Assembly: GCF_007565055.1 (NCBI RefSeq)
Contig: NC_044557.1
Location: forward strand, 142,170,493 to 142,234,492
Origin: Rhinopithecus roxellana
Lineage: Eukaryota; Chordata; Mammalia; Primates; Cercopithecidae
DNA: 64,000 bases
Reading direction: 5' to 3'
Shown here in pieces: positions 33,441 through 43,546 of the stretch. The notes under the pieces are model-generated. The model had not been told where the DNA came from. It did no database searches and saw only the letters and a program-made list of their open reading frames with translations. The position numbers and the translations under genes were made by a program. The stretch's first letter is position 1. Every line of letters starts with the position of its first letter.

Positions 33441-34295
33441 TGAATACTTACAAGATTTAAAAGATAGACTTAAAAGGGTAACTCTAAGATGTATTGGCCT
33501 TAAAGAGGAAGCAGGAAAAGAGGCAGGTGTAGAAATCTTATTTAAATAAATAATTTAAAAAATTTTTCCAAAGCTTGAGAAAGATAGAAATATCCAGATG
33601 TAAAAAAGTCAAAGATAACCAAACAAATTTAACCCAAATAAAACTACCTCAAGGCAAATAATAATCAAACTTTCAAAAGTCAAGGACAAAGAGAAGACCT
33701 TAAAAGCAGCAAGAGAAATGAGGCAAATAACAAATAATGGTGCTCCAATTCATCTGGCAACAGCCTTCTCAGAGAGGTCAGGAGGGAGTGAGATGACATA
33801 TTCAAAATGATGAAGGGAGTTGGGGGAACCTTGTCAACTGAGATATCCTTTAAATATCAAGGAGAGATAAGTCTTGCACAGATAAACAAAAGCTAAGGAA
33901 TTCATCACCACCAGACATGTTTTACAAGAAATACTAAAGGGAGTTTGTCAATCTGCAAGAAAAAAAATACCACTAATGTGAAATAAGAAAACATTTGAAA
34001 GTATAAAACTCATTGGTAAAAGTAAGTACATAGACAGAATACTCTTAACTGTAGTGTATAATTCAAGATTTACTGTATTATGATGACTAAAAGACAAATC
34101 TATCAAAAATATAATAGCTACAGTGACCTATTTTGAGACAGGCAATATAAAAACATATATATTGAGACCAAAAAAAAAGCAAAATGTATGTAGGGGGGTT
34201 AAGGTAGTGTAGAATTTTTTTTTCAGTTTTTCCTTTGTTTCTATTCTTTTCTTTATGATAGATGATAAATTGTTATCTGTTTAAAATAACTTATT

Positions 34296-34581
34296 GGCTG
34301 GGCATGGTGGCTCATGCCTGTAATCCCAGCACTTTGGGAGGCTGAGGCAGGTGAATCACCTGAGGTCAGGAGTTCAAGACCAGACTGGCCAACATGGTGA
34401 AACCCCATCTCTACTAAAAATACAAAAATTAGCCAGGCGAGGTGGTGGGTGTCTGTAATCACAGCTACTTGAGAGGCTGAGGCAGGAGAATCACCTGAAC
34501 CCTGGGCAGCAGAGGTTGCAGTGACCTGATACTATGCCACTGCACTCCAGCCTCAGTGACAGAGTAAAACGCCATCTCAAA
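34296..34581 (+). mobile_element. Alu (S-like), sense
   Basis: From GGCTGGGCATGGTGGCTCAT to a short interrupted A tail. It interrupts the inter-ORF part of the host L1. Confidence 0.9.
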
Positions 34582-34719
34582 AAACTACAGAAACCAAAAA
34601 ACTTGTTATATCTCATGGTAACCACAAAGCAGGATCATATAATAGATACACTAAAAATAAAAAGCAAAGAATTGAAACATGAGCATAGAAAATCACTTAA
34701 TCATAAGGAAGAAAGAAAG

Positions 34720-34760
34720 AAGACAGGAATTATTATTATTATTATTATTATTATTATTTT
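34720..34760 (-). repeat. Target duplication plus AAT-rich tail of the retroviral copy
   Basis: AAGACAGGAATTAT at 34720-34733 equals 38548-38561. 34731-34760 is (ATT)n then TTTT on the plus strand, i.e. an AAAA(TAAT)n tail on the minus strand directly after the retroviral R region. The AluY at 45045-45362 has the same TTA-type drift in its tail, which supports reading this as a former poly(A) tail. Confidence 0.85.
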
Positions 34761-35217
34761 GAGCAATAAAGCTTTTTAATCACCTGGGTGCAGGTGAGCT
34801 GAATCCGAAAAGAGAGTCAGCGAAGGGAGATAAGGGTGGGGCTGTTTTATAGGATGTGGGTAGGTAAAGGAAAATTACAGTCAAAGGGGGGTTGTTCTCC
34901 GGCGGGCAGGAGTGGGAGTCAGAAGGTGCTCAGTCGGGGAGCTTTTTGAGCCAGGATGAGCCAGAAAAGGGAATTTCACAAGGTAATGTCATCGCTTAAG
35001 GCAAAGACCGGCCATTTTCACTTCTTTTGTGTTGGAATGTCATCAGTTAGGCGGGGCAGGGCATTTTCACTTCTTTTGCGAGTGGAATGTCAACGGTTAA
35101 GGCGGGGCAGGGCATTTTCACTTCTTTTGTGATTCTTCAGTTACTTCAGGCCATCTGGGCGTATATGTGCAAGTCACAGGGGATGTGATGGCTTGGCTTG
35201 GGCTAAGAGGCCTGACA
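34761..35217 (-). mobile_element. 3' partial LTR (U3-R) of HERV-H-like retrocopy
   Basis: On the minus strand it starts TGTCAGGCCTCTTAGCCC and ends GCTTTATTGCTC, with no U5. It carries a TATA box (CTATAAAAC, near 34848) and an ATTAAA signal (near 34775-34780) about 14 nt before the tail. The end therefore lies at the expected R/U5 cleavage site. The LTR resembles the LTR7 group by memory. Confidence 0.82.
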
Positions 35218-35466
35218 TTCTTGCATTCTTATATTAATAAGAAAAATAAAACAAAATAGTGTTGAAGTGTTGGGGTGGTGAAAATTTTTGGGGGGTCGTA
35301 TGGAGAGAGAATGGGCTACGTTTCTCGGGGCTGCTTCAAGCGGGATTAGGGGCGGCATGGGAACCTAGAGTGGGAGAGATTAAGCTGAAGGGAGATCTTG
35401 TGTTAAGGGGTGATATTGTGGGGTTGTTAGAAGAAACATTTGTCGTATAGAATGATTGGTGATGGC

Positions 35467-35952
35467 CTAGAAACGGCTTTGGATGAATTGAGAAACTAAA
35501 CGGAAGATACAAGGTCCGAATACAAGGAGAAAAATGGGTATTAAAGGACTAAGAATTGGGAGGACCCAGGACATCCAATTAGAGAGTGCCCAAGGCGGTT
35601 GAGCATGATTACTTGCTTGGTTGGCAAGTTTTTTGGCTCTATCCTTGAGTTTTTTTATGTTGTCATATACCAGGCCAGATTGATTTAGGTAAAAACAGCA
35701 CTCTTCATTTAAGAATTTACAGAGTCCTCCTTTTTCAGCAGTGAGTAAGTCAAGACCTTGGCAGTTTTGGAGGACAACTGCAGCTAAAGAGTCAACTTGG
35801 GCCTGGAGCACTGATAAAGCTTGTGATATGTCTGTGATGCTAGCAGAGAAGTCATTAGATAGGCTATGGAAGGTCGTGACAGAGGTTGAAATGCCTGCTA
35901 TTCCAGTACCGAGAGCAATAGTGGAGGCAGAAAGTCCTAAACCGACCAGCAA
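35467..35952 (-). pseudogene. env TM remnant (gammaretrovirus-like)
   Basis: 161-residue frame joined in register to a pol fragment through a stop at about 35980. It contains a hydrophobic glycine-rich fusion-peptide-like start (residues 2-22), a heptad region, a conserved ISU-type segment (about 61-77), the CX6CC motif (Cys78, Cys85, Cys86) and a membrane span (about 130-152). The surface subunit and the furin site are missing, and there is no ATG start. It is a dead fragment of the protein that mediates membrane fusion. Confidence 0.85.
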
Positions 35953-36600
35953 GGGAATTGTAAGAAGAGTTAAGAGGTTTTAAAAGGCGATGCTGTGTAG
36001 CAAGTGAGTGATAATGGCTTTAATCCTTTTAAAGTGTGCTGTGGGATGGGATATTGGCGTTGAGTGGGGTAAGGGTGATTGGGTTTTAATGGGATAGTAA
36101 TGGGCATGTGATCGGTTGCCAGGGAAGGAGTAGAGATGTCCCATCCTTGTGGGTTAAGGTCGGGGGATACGAGAGGAGGAGGCAAAGGAGGCTTTGGGTT
36201 GGGGAGAAGGGCGGCAATGAGATGTGGCTGTAGTCCAGGAATAGTCAGGGAAGCACATAATTTGGTTAAAGTATCTTGGCCTAGTAAGGGAACTGGGCAG
36301 GTGGGGATAACTAAAAAGGAGTGTATAAAAGAATGTTGTCTAAATTGGCACCAGAGTTGGGGAGTTTTAAAAGGTTTAGAAGCCTGGCTGTCAATACCCA
36401 CAACAGTTATGGAGGCAAGGGAAACAGGCCCTTGAAAAGAAGGTAATGTGGAGTGGGTAGCCTCGGATTGATTAAGAAGGGGGTGGACTTACCTTCCACT
36501 GTAAGAGTTACCCAAAGCATCTGTGATGGTCCAGGAGGCTTCCGAGGCGATGGGGCAGCGTCAATCTTCAGCTGCTAAGCCGAGAAGATCTGGGAAAGTG
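35953..36600 (-). pseudogene. Protease and RT start remnant (pro-pol)
   Basis: The C-terminal half of a retroviral protease (motif LLGQDTLTKL) runs into the first residues of RT (ATDHMPITIPLKPNHPYP). At 36450-36476, where the catalytic Asp-Thr/Ser-Gly-Ala should be, the frame reads Gln-Ser-Glu-Ala-Thr-His-Ser, so the catalytic aspartate is lost. RT stops after about 45 residues, where DNA joins env TM directly at 35952/35953. The rest of RT, RNase H, integrase and env SU are deleted. Confidence 0.8.
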
Positions 36601-37850
36601 TCAGTCAGAGAGCCTTGGGCCAGAGCTCCAGGGGCTCTGGGAGTGGCTGCCAGGCGAGTTGGACAGTCCGATTTCCAGTGGGGTCCCACAAGATGGGACA
36701 CAGCTTAGGAGGAATCCCAGGCTGTGGGCATTCCTTGGCCCAGTGGCCAGATTTCCAGCACTTGTAGCAAGCTCCTGGGGGAGGAGGTTCTGGAGGAACC
36801 CCTGGCAGCTGCGGTTCAGGCATTTAGAGTTGTGTGCTGGAGATGTGGCTGGAGTTTGTCCCACAGTGGAGGAAAGGAATTGCAACTTAGAAATAAGTTG
36901 CTACTTGGCTGCCTCTACTCTATTATTGTACACCTTGAAGGCGGCGTTCATTAAGTCCTGTTGTGGGGTTTGAGGGCCAGAATTTAATTTTGGGGGTTTT
37001 ATTTAATGTTGGGAGCACATTGGGTAATAAAATAAAATGCGTATTGAGAGTAAGACGGCCTTCTGACCTTTCAGGGTCTAGGACCGAAAAGCGTCTCAGG
37101 GTTGCTGCCTAAACGGTCCATGAACTGGGCTAAGTTTTTATATTTGATGAGAAAGAGCCTAAACACTAACTGATTTGGGAGAGGTCGGATGAAGAACAAG
37201 GAACATTAAACTTGACTATGCCTTTAGCTCTAGCCACTTTTTTAAGAGGAAATTGCTGGGCAAGCGGGAGAGGGCTAGTCGAGGAACGAAACTGTAAGCC
37301 AGCCGGGTGTGAGGAGGGGAGGTGATGAAAGGATTACAGGGTGGGGGAGCGGAGGCTGAGGAAAACTGGGACCTAGCTCAGCCTGGCGAGGAGGGGAGAT
37401 GTCAGATGGGTCTATAGAAAAGGAAGACTGGAAAGACTCAGCGATGCTTGGGGTTGGGACTGAGGGGACAGGCAGGAGGGAAAGAAGGAAGATTTGGGAC
37501 GATTTGCATTGGGAACAGAGACTAGGGAGGGACTGATGTGTAAAAGAATGTCTGCATGTCAGGCACCTTAGACCGTTTGCCTATTTTACGACAAGAATTA
37601 TTTAGACCTTGTAGGATGGAAAAATCAAAAGTACCTTTTTCTGGCTATTTGGAACTACTGTCGAGTTTGTATTGGGGCCAAGCAGCATTGTAGAAGAAAA
37701 TAAGGCATTTAGGTTTTAGGTCAGGTGTGAGTTGAAGAGGTTTTAAGTTCTTGAGAACACAGGCTAAGGGAGAAGAAGGAGGAATAGAGGGTGGAAGGCT
37801 ACCTATAGTGAAGGAGGCAAGCCCAGAGAAAAGAGAGAGTAGAGACACGG
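36600..37850 (-). pseudogene. gag remnant with one zinc knuckle
   Basis: A matrix-like part lies at 37645-37848 (start of the gag frame), and damaged capsid sequence is around 37000-37250. The nucleocapsid end holds an intact CX2CX4HX4C knuckle at 36728-36769 (CYKCWKSGHWAKEC). A second Cys-His box after it is decayed. Frameshifts and stops separate the parts. Confidence 0.78.
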
Positions 37851-37861
37851 AGAGAAGGAGT

Positions 37862-37995
37862 TCAGGGGTTCTTGCCCCCTAGAAAAGCAGAGAAGGGGTT
37901 GGGGTTCTTGCCCCTCCCCCAGAAAAGCAGAGAAGGGGTAGAGACAGGGAGAGAAGGGGTAGGGGTTTTTGCCTCTCCCCCAGAAAAGTGGGACT
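37862..37995 (-). repeat. Short tandem repeats in the pre-gag leader
   Basis: Three imperfect copies of about 42-55 bp with the shared blocks GGTTCTTGCCCC(T), CCCCCAGAAAAG and CAGAGAAGGGGT. They lie between the leader and the gag start of the retroviral copy. Confidence 0.8.
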
Positions 37996-38418
37996 TGCTG
38001 CTAAAGGTGAAGGACCAAGGCAGGTGTCCCTGCAGCGTGGTCAGACACCTCTGAAATGTGGATGAGTAATCAGAGAGGCGTCCCTGCAATGATTAAACAC
38101 CAAGGGAAGGCTGCCTTCCCGAGTCCGTGACTGGCGCCAGCGTTTTGGGTCCACGGATAAAACGTGTCTCCTTTGTCTCTACCAGAAAATGAAAGGAATT
38201 GAAATTAAGAGAAGGGAGAGATTAAAGGGTGGTGTCAAGATTGGAAGGAGAAAGATGTTGAGGGATAGTGAGAGAGGTTGGAGAAGAGCGTAAAAAGGGG
38301 CCGCTTACCCGATTTAAAATTGGTGAGATGTTCTTTGGGCTGGTTGGTCTGAGGTGGATCTTTCTCATGGAGCAAAGAGCAGGAGGACAGGGGACTGACC
38401 TCCCAAGGGAGTTCCCCG

Positions 38419-38546
38419 ATCCGAGTCACGGCAGCAAAATCTCATGCGCGTCCTTGTGAAGAGACCACCAAACAGGCTTTGTGTGAGCAATAAAGCTTTT
38501 TAATTACCTGGGTGCAGGAAGGCTGAGTCCGAAAAGAGAGTCAGCC
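38419..38546 (-). mobile_element. 5' R-U5 and tRNA-His-type primer binding site
   Basis: 38546 down to about 38470 is R. U5 then ends GGACGCGCATGAG. The primer site at 38419-38436 reads TGCTGCCGTGACTCGGAT, one mismatch from an 18-nt tRNA-His complement. U3 is missing; the element begins at the R start, followed outward by the target duplication at 38548-38561. Confidence 0.8.
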
Positions 38547-38608
38547 AAAGACAGGAATTATAAAACAACCAGAAAACAAATAACAAAATGTCAGTAGTAA
38601 GTTCTTAC

Positions 38609-39675
38609 CCATCAATAATAATAAAAGTCATTAAAAATATAAAATTTTTGTATAGTATATAATTTTCATATAATAAAAACTAAAAAGCTTCTGTACAGCC
38701 AAAGAAATAATTATCAGAGTTAATAGACAACCAACAGAGTGGGAGAAAATCTTCCAAATCAATACATATGACCAAGGACTAATATATCTAGAATCAACAA
38801 AGAACTCAAACAAATCAGCAAGAACAAACCAAAAAGTGGGCTAAGGAAATGCATAGACAACTCTCACAAGAAGATATACAAATGGCCAAGAAGCATATGA
38901 AAAAATGTTCAACATCACTAATTATCAGGAAAATGCAAATCAAAACCACAATGCGATACTACCTCACTCTTGCAAGAATGGCCATAATCAGAAAGTCAAA
39001 AAATAGTAGATGTTGGCATGGATGTGGTGAAATGGAAACACTTTTACACTGTTGGTGGGAATGTAAAGTAGTACAACCACTGTGGAAAACAGTGTGGAGA
39101 TTCCTTAAAGAACTAAAAGTAGATCTACCATTTGATCCAGCAATCCCACTGCTAGGTATCTACCTGGAGGAAAATAAGTCATTATACGCAAAAGGTATTT
39201 GCACACATATGTTTATAGCAGCACAATTTGCAATTGCAAAAATACAGAAACAGCCCAAATGCCCACCAATGAACAAGTGGATTAAAAAATATGGTTTACA
39301 TATACCATGGAATACTACTCTGACATAAAAAGGAACAAAATAATGGCATTCACAGGAACCTGGGTGGAATTGGAGACTTTTATTCTAAGTGAAGTAACTC
39401 AGGAATGGAAAACCAAACATCATATGTTCTCACTCATATGTGGGAGCTAAGCTATGAGGACACAAAGGCATAAGAATGATATATTGGACTCTGGTGACTT
39501 GAGGGGAAAGGGTGTGGGGTAGCAAGGGATAAAAGACTACACATTGGGTACAGTGTACATTGCTAAGGTGATGGGTGCACCAAAATCTCAGAAATCACCA
39601 CTAAAGAACTTATTCATGTAATTAAACACCACCTGTTCCCCCAAAACCAATTGAAATTAAAAAAAAAAAAAAAAT
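38609..39675 (+). mobile_element. Younger L1 3' end inserted in L1M
   Basis: From ORF2 C-terminal sequence (AAAAGCTTCTGTACAGCCAA, 38685) through the 3'UTR ('aggacacaaaggcataagaatgatatattgg') to an A tail (39659-39675). The 38849-39328 frame is a 159-codon open stretch of ORF2 C-terminus, with Cys-rich region GCGEMETLLHCWWEC. Host L1 resumes with AGTGGCTGAATGGATG. Some host bases (about 35) were lost at the site. Confidence 0.82.
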
Positions 39676-40800
39676 AGAGTGGCTGAATGGATGAAGAAAC
39701 ATGACCCAACTATATGCTGCCTTATGGAAAACTACTTCATCTATAAATATATCTATACCAGACTGAAAGGGAAAATATGGAAAAATATATTCCATGCAAA
39801 CAGAAACCACACACACACAAAAAAAGCAGGAGTAGCTAAAGTTATACCAGATAAAATAGACTACAAGTCAGAGACTGTGAAAAAAACATAAAACCACAAG
39901 GAAGGTCACTATATAATGTTAAAGAGGTCCGTTCAGCAAGAGGATATAACTATTCTAAATACCTGTGCACTCAATGCTGGAATACCAAAGCACATAAAGC
40001 AAGCATTAATAGCTCTAAAGGGAGAGATGGACTGTAATTCAATAATAGTAGGGGACTTCAACACCTCAGACTCAATAATGAAGAGTTCACCCAGACAGAA
40101 AAATAACAAAGAAACATCAAAGTGAAACCAAAATTAGACCAAATGGGCCTAACTGAAATTTGTAGATCATTTTACCTGACTGCTACAGAATACACACTCC
40201 TCTCATCAGTACATGGAACATTCTTCAGAATAGACCACATTATGGGCCACAAAACAAGTCTCAACAAATTTTTGGAAGTCGAATACAATTAGAAATCAAT
40301 AAAAAGAAGAATCTTGGAAACTACACAAACACATGGAAATTAAACATCTCCTGAATGATGAATAAATCAATGAAGAAATTAAGAAGAAAATTGAAAATTT
40401 CTTTATACAAATAAAAGTGGAAACACTACATACCAAAATCTATGGGCTATAGCAAAAACAGTGCTAAGAGAGGAGTTTATACGAATAAACTCCTACACTG
40501 AAAAGTAGAAAGACTTCAAATAAACAACTTAACAATGCACCCAAAGTAGCTAGAAATGCAAGCTAAAAACAAACCCAAAATTAGTAGAAAGAAAGAAATA
40601 ATAAAGATCAGAGCAGAAACAACTGAAATTGAGACAACAAAATTTAAAAATCAAGAAAACTGAAAAGTTGGCTTTAAAAAAAAATAAACAAAATGGACAA
40701 ACCTTGAGCTAGACTAAGAAAAAAAAGAGAGGACTCAGATAAGTAAAATCAGAAACAAATAAGGAGATGTAACAACCGAGACCACGGAAATACAAAGACT

Positions 40801-41034
40801 CATTAGAGACTATTATGCTTCTTTCCTCTCTGCTGGCTGAGCCTGGGGTTTTTATGGGACCAGGATGGGGGGCAGGGCAGGCCATGGGTGATTTCAGAAA
40901 CGGTAACATTCGAGCAGGAAACCAGGGATGTAAGTTCTCACTTTGTGCTGCAGCTTCAGGTTCAAGGGTGGGGCCCTCATCGGGGACCTGCCCTCCCAGA
41001 ATTTTTCTCCCTCCTGTCCCTATCATTTAGAGAA
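40801..41034. other. Unclassified GC-richer insert between L1 pieces
   Basis: From CTGGCTGAGCCTGGGGTTTT to CTCCCTCCTGTCCCTATC. Both neighbours are AT-rich L1. It resembles a part of an ERV LTR but I cannot place it. No terminal repeats or duplications are evident. Confidence 0.4.
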
Positions 41035-41970
41035 CTCCTAAAAACAACAACAATATAAAACAACCTGATTCAAAAATGAGCAATGGATTTGAACAGTTAT
41101 TTCTGCAGATGAAATACAAATTGTCAACAAGCACACAAAAAGATGCTAAGCATCACTAATCATCAGGGAAATGCAAATCAAAACCACAAAAAGGTAAAAC
41201 CTCACACCCATTAGGATGGCTACTATCAAAAACAGAAAATAACAAATATTCATAAAAACACAGAGAAAGTGGAACCCTGTGCAGTGTTGGTGGGGAGAGA
41301 GAATGGTGAAGTCACTGTGGAAAACAGTATTGCAGTTCCTAAAACATATTTTTATATAATTACCATAGGACTCAGCAATTCCACTTCTGTGTATAAATAA
41401 AAAAGACTTGAAAGCAGGATTTTTGAAGTGATACTATTACACCTATGTTTATAACAGAACTATTCACAATAACCAAGAGGTGAAAACAGCCAAAGTGTCT
41501 ATAGATGAGCGAACGGATAAACAAAATGTGGTACATAGATAAAATGAAAGGAAATTCTGACATGGATAAACTTTGAAACTCTGACATGGATAAAGCAAGC
41601 TGTGACTCCTGGCAGCCTTCAAGATCTGGTGCATAACGAAGACGTTATGCTAAGTGAAATATGCCAGGCACAAAGGGACAAATATTGTATGATTCCACTT
41701 CTGTAAGGTTCCTAGAGTAGTCAAGTTTATAGAGGCAGATAATAGAATACTAGTTGCCAGGGGCTGGGGGCTGGGAAGAATGGGAGGAGTTGTTTTTCAA
41801 TGGGTACGAGTTTCATTTTGGGAAGGTGAAAAAGTTCTGGAAACGATGATAGTTGCTTAACAATGTGAATGTTCTTAGTGCTACTGAACCATAGACTAAA
41901 AATGGTTAAAATGGTAAATCGTATGTTATGTATAATTTACCACAATAAAAAAGTGTATATGAAATATAAT
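41035..41970 (+). mobile_element. L1M 3' end
   Basis: ORF2 C-terminus and 3'UTR of an old L1 ('atgagcaatggatttgaacag', ACTATTCACAATAACCAAGA, 'gttgccaggggctggggg') ending near CACAATAAAAAAG. It contains the anomalous 41556-41630 insert described separately. Confidence 0.78.
41592..41630 (+). repeat. 39-bp segment shared with 45822-45860
   Basis: AAAGCAAGC(T/A)GTGACTCCTGG(C/A)AGCC then TTCAAGATCTGGT: 37 of 39 bases agree with 45822-45860, same orientation. It is foreign to the L1 context and sits right after a duplicated TCTGACATGGATAAA (41556-41570 and 41580-41594). Confidence 0.8.
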
Positions 41971-42069
41971 TAAGGGAACCTAGTTTTCTCCAGGGGAAAA
42001 AGGAGGTGTAGAAGCCTGGAGGGGCGTGCATGTGACTGTTGAGACATTAAAAATACTCTTTAAGTAAGA

Positions 42070-42160
42070 GAGAGAGTAACCAGCTATGCCACTTACCAGT
42101 TATCTGACTTTTTGCAAGTAGGTAAACCTCTCCATGCTTTAGTTTCTTAAACAAAACAAA
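42070..42160 (+). repeat. MIR SINE fragment
   Basis: CCAGCTATGCCACTTACCAG and 'tatctgactttttgcaagtaggtaaacctctccatgctttagtttctt' follow the MIR core. The surrounding 41971-42255 has nothing else recognisable. Confidence 0.65.
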
Positions 42161-42255
42161 TAAAAAGGGTCATATTTTTCCATCATTGTTACACTTTTTT
42201 TTTTTTTTTCCTTATTCCCTCAAATAATTGCATAGTTAGTGGTTTGGGGGAATGG

Positions 42256-42627
42256 TGATATGGTTTGGCTGTGTCCCCACCCAAATCTCGTCTTAAATTT
42301 TAGTTTGCATAATCCCCACATGTTGTGGGAGGAGACCCAGTGGGATGTAATTTAATCACGGGTGGGTTACCCTAATGCTGTTCTCGTGATAGTGAGTGAG
42401 TTCTCCAGAGATCTGATAACTTTATAAGGGGCTTTTCCCCCTTTTGCTCCACACTTTCCTTTGCTGCCACCATGTGAAGAAGGACATGTTTACTTCCCCT
42501 TCTGCCATGATTGTAAGTTTCCTGAGGCCACCCTAGTCATGCTGAACTGTGAGTCCATTAAACCTCTTTCCTTTATAAACTACCCAGGCTTGGGCGTGTC
42601 TTTATTAGCAGCAGGAGAACTAATACA
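42256..42627 (+). mobile_element. MaLR solo LTR (THE1/MSTA-like)
   Basis: TGATATGGTTTGGCTGTGTC to GCAGGAGAACTAATACA, full length. Flanking AATGG (42251-42255) and GATGG (42628-42632) are a 4-of-5 duplication. Confidence 0.9.
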
Positions 42628-42782
42628 GATGGTTAACACTACACGTCTCTAAAGCAGGAACCCTCCTGTTATACCTGCCTGTTTCCATTCATTCCACAAC
42701 TGAATGAATAAATAAATTCATCCTGTAGACTGTTTTGTTTCTATCTCATGCTCTCCATCTACCCAGTCCATGAGTACATAGA

Positions 42783-42826
42783 CACACAGAAACACACACA
42801 CACACACACACATACACACAAACATG
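42783..42826 (+). repeat. (CA)n microsatellite
   Basis: About 40 bp of interrupted CA repeats. The spacer 42633-43233 around it has no other recognisable feature. Confidence 0.95.
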
Positions 42827-43235
42827 CAAATTTTGTAAATCTGCTTTCCTCCTACTCTAAGAATCACCAGATTTATTTTATTGACTCTCTTTTATGGCCA
42901 GTTTTCTTCCTAGCATTTATATCTTTTTTGGCAGTTCCCTGAAGGAGAAGGAAGTATGCATTTTGTTGCCAGGCAACAAGTATCTCCAGAATGCACATTA
43001 CTTTTTTTAGATGGAAAAGGGAGTGTTTAATTTTTGTAACTGGGGTTTAATTTCAGTTCTTGAAAGGTCACTCGAATAATTCAGAGTTATGAAGAGTTGC
43101 TCAGCATAAATTGTAAGCCTAGTCTTTCCCTTAGTTCCCAGAGACAGGACCAGGAACTTTCAGCCAAGTTGTCCCTGGTCAAGGTCTCCCACCATACTGA
43201 GATATTTCTGTTTACAAATGCTAACAGGCCCAACA

Positions 43236-43354
43236 GAAGGAGGACATGTTTGCTTCCCCTTCTGCTGTGATTGTAAGTTTCCTGAGGCCACTCTAGTCAT
43301 GCTGAACTGTGAGTCCATTAAACCTCTTTCCTTTATAAATTATCCAGGCTTGGG
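43236..43354 (+). repeat. Partial duplicate of the MaLR LTR at 42476-42596
   Basis: About 115 bp at roughly 94-95 percent identity to the LTR 750 bp upstream. It shares the unusual TAGTCATGCTGAACTGTGAG string. The copy starts and stops inside the LTR, without LTR termini. Confidence 0.8.
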
Positions 43355-43546
43355 CAAAATGGCAGACTTTACCTAGCCTGAGAGACAGGAGTAAATAGTT
43401 AAAAAGACGGAATTTAGGTAGGTATGCATAAGAGAAACTTCATGGCAATAAAAACAATATAAATATGTGTCTTTTAAAGGGGGAGGGAGTTTTGGGGTGC
43501 CTGTAGGTAGGAAAACATTGTTTCAAGATAAGAATGGAGCAGTGAG

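Larger units (their letters stand above)
34761..38546 (-). mobile_element. HERV-H-like retrocopy (R-U5-gag-pro/pol-env-U3-R)
   Basis: The order on the minus strand is R-U5 (38546 to about 38440), a His-type primer binding site, leader, gag, protease with the start of RT, env TM, U3 and R. The 5' end begins at GCTGACTCTCTTTTCGGACT, the same string found about 30 bp after the TATA box in the 3' LTR. It is thus a transcription start, with U3 absent from the 5' side and U5 absent from the 3' side. An A-rich tail and 14-bp target duplications follow. A provirus would have two full LTRs and a 4-6-bp duplication. All genes are defective. Confidence 0.82.
31691..40800 (+). mobile_element. Old L1M in sense orientation, split by three insertions
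   Basis: 5'UTR-like sequence (about 31691-33060), ORF1 remnant (33114 onward), inter-ORF region to 34295, ORF2 start (34583-34733 and 38548-38608), and endonuclease/RT sequence (39676-40800). The latter has landmarks AGTGGCTGAATGGATGAAGA (39680), 'gggagagatggactgtaattcaataatagtagg' and 'aaaaaagagaggactcagataagtaaaatc'. An Alu (34296-34581), the HERV-H-like copy (34761-38546) and a younger L1 3' end (38609-39675) interrupt it. Net length is about 5 kb, with no open ORF2. Confidence 0.8.

Noticed and set aside
34731..34760. Plain (ATT)n microsatellite unrelated to the retroviral copy
   Set aside because: It sits exactly between the R end and the target duplication, and the same drift is seen in the tail of the AluY at 45045; a degenerated poly(A) tail explains it better.
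35467..35952. A possibly functional env-like protein from the longest frame of the window
   Set aside because: It has no ATG start and lacks the surface subunit and cleavage site. It is joined to a pol remnant and closed upstream by a stop; it is a fossil fragment.
38849..39328. 159-codon frame as a gene
   Set aside because: It is the C-terminal part of L1 ORF2 in a 5'-truncated copy, with A tail and 3'UTR following.
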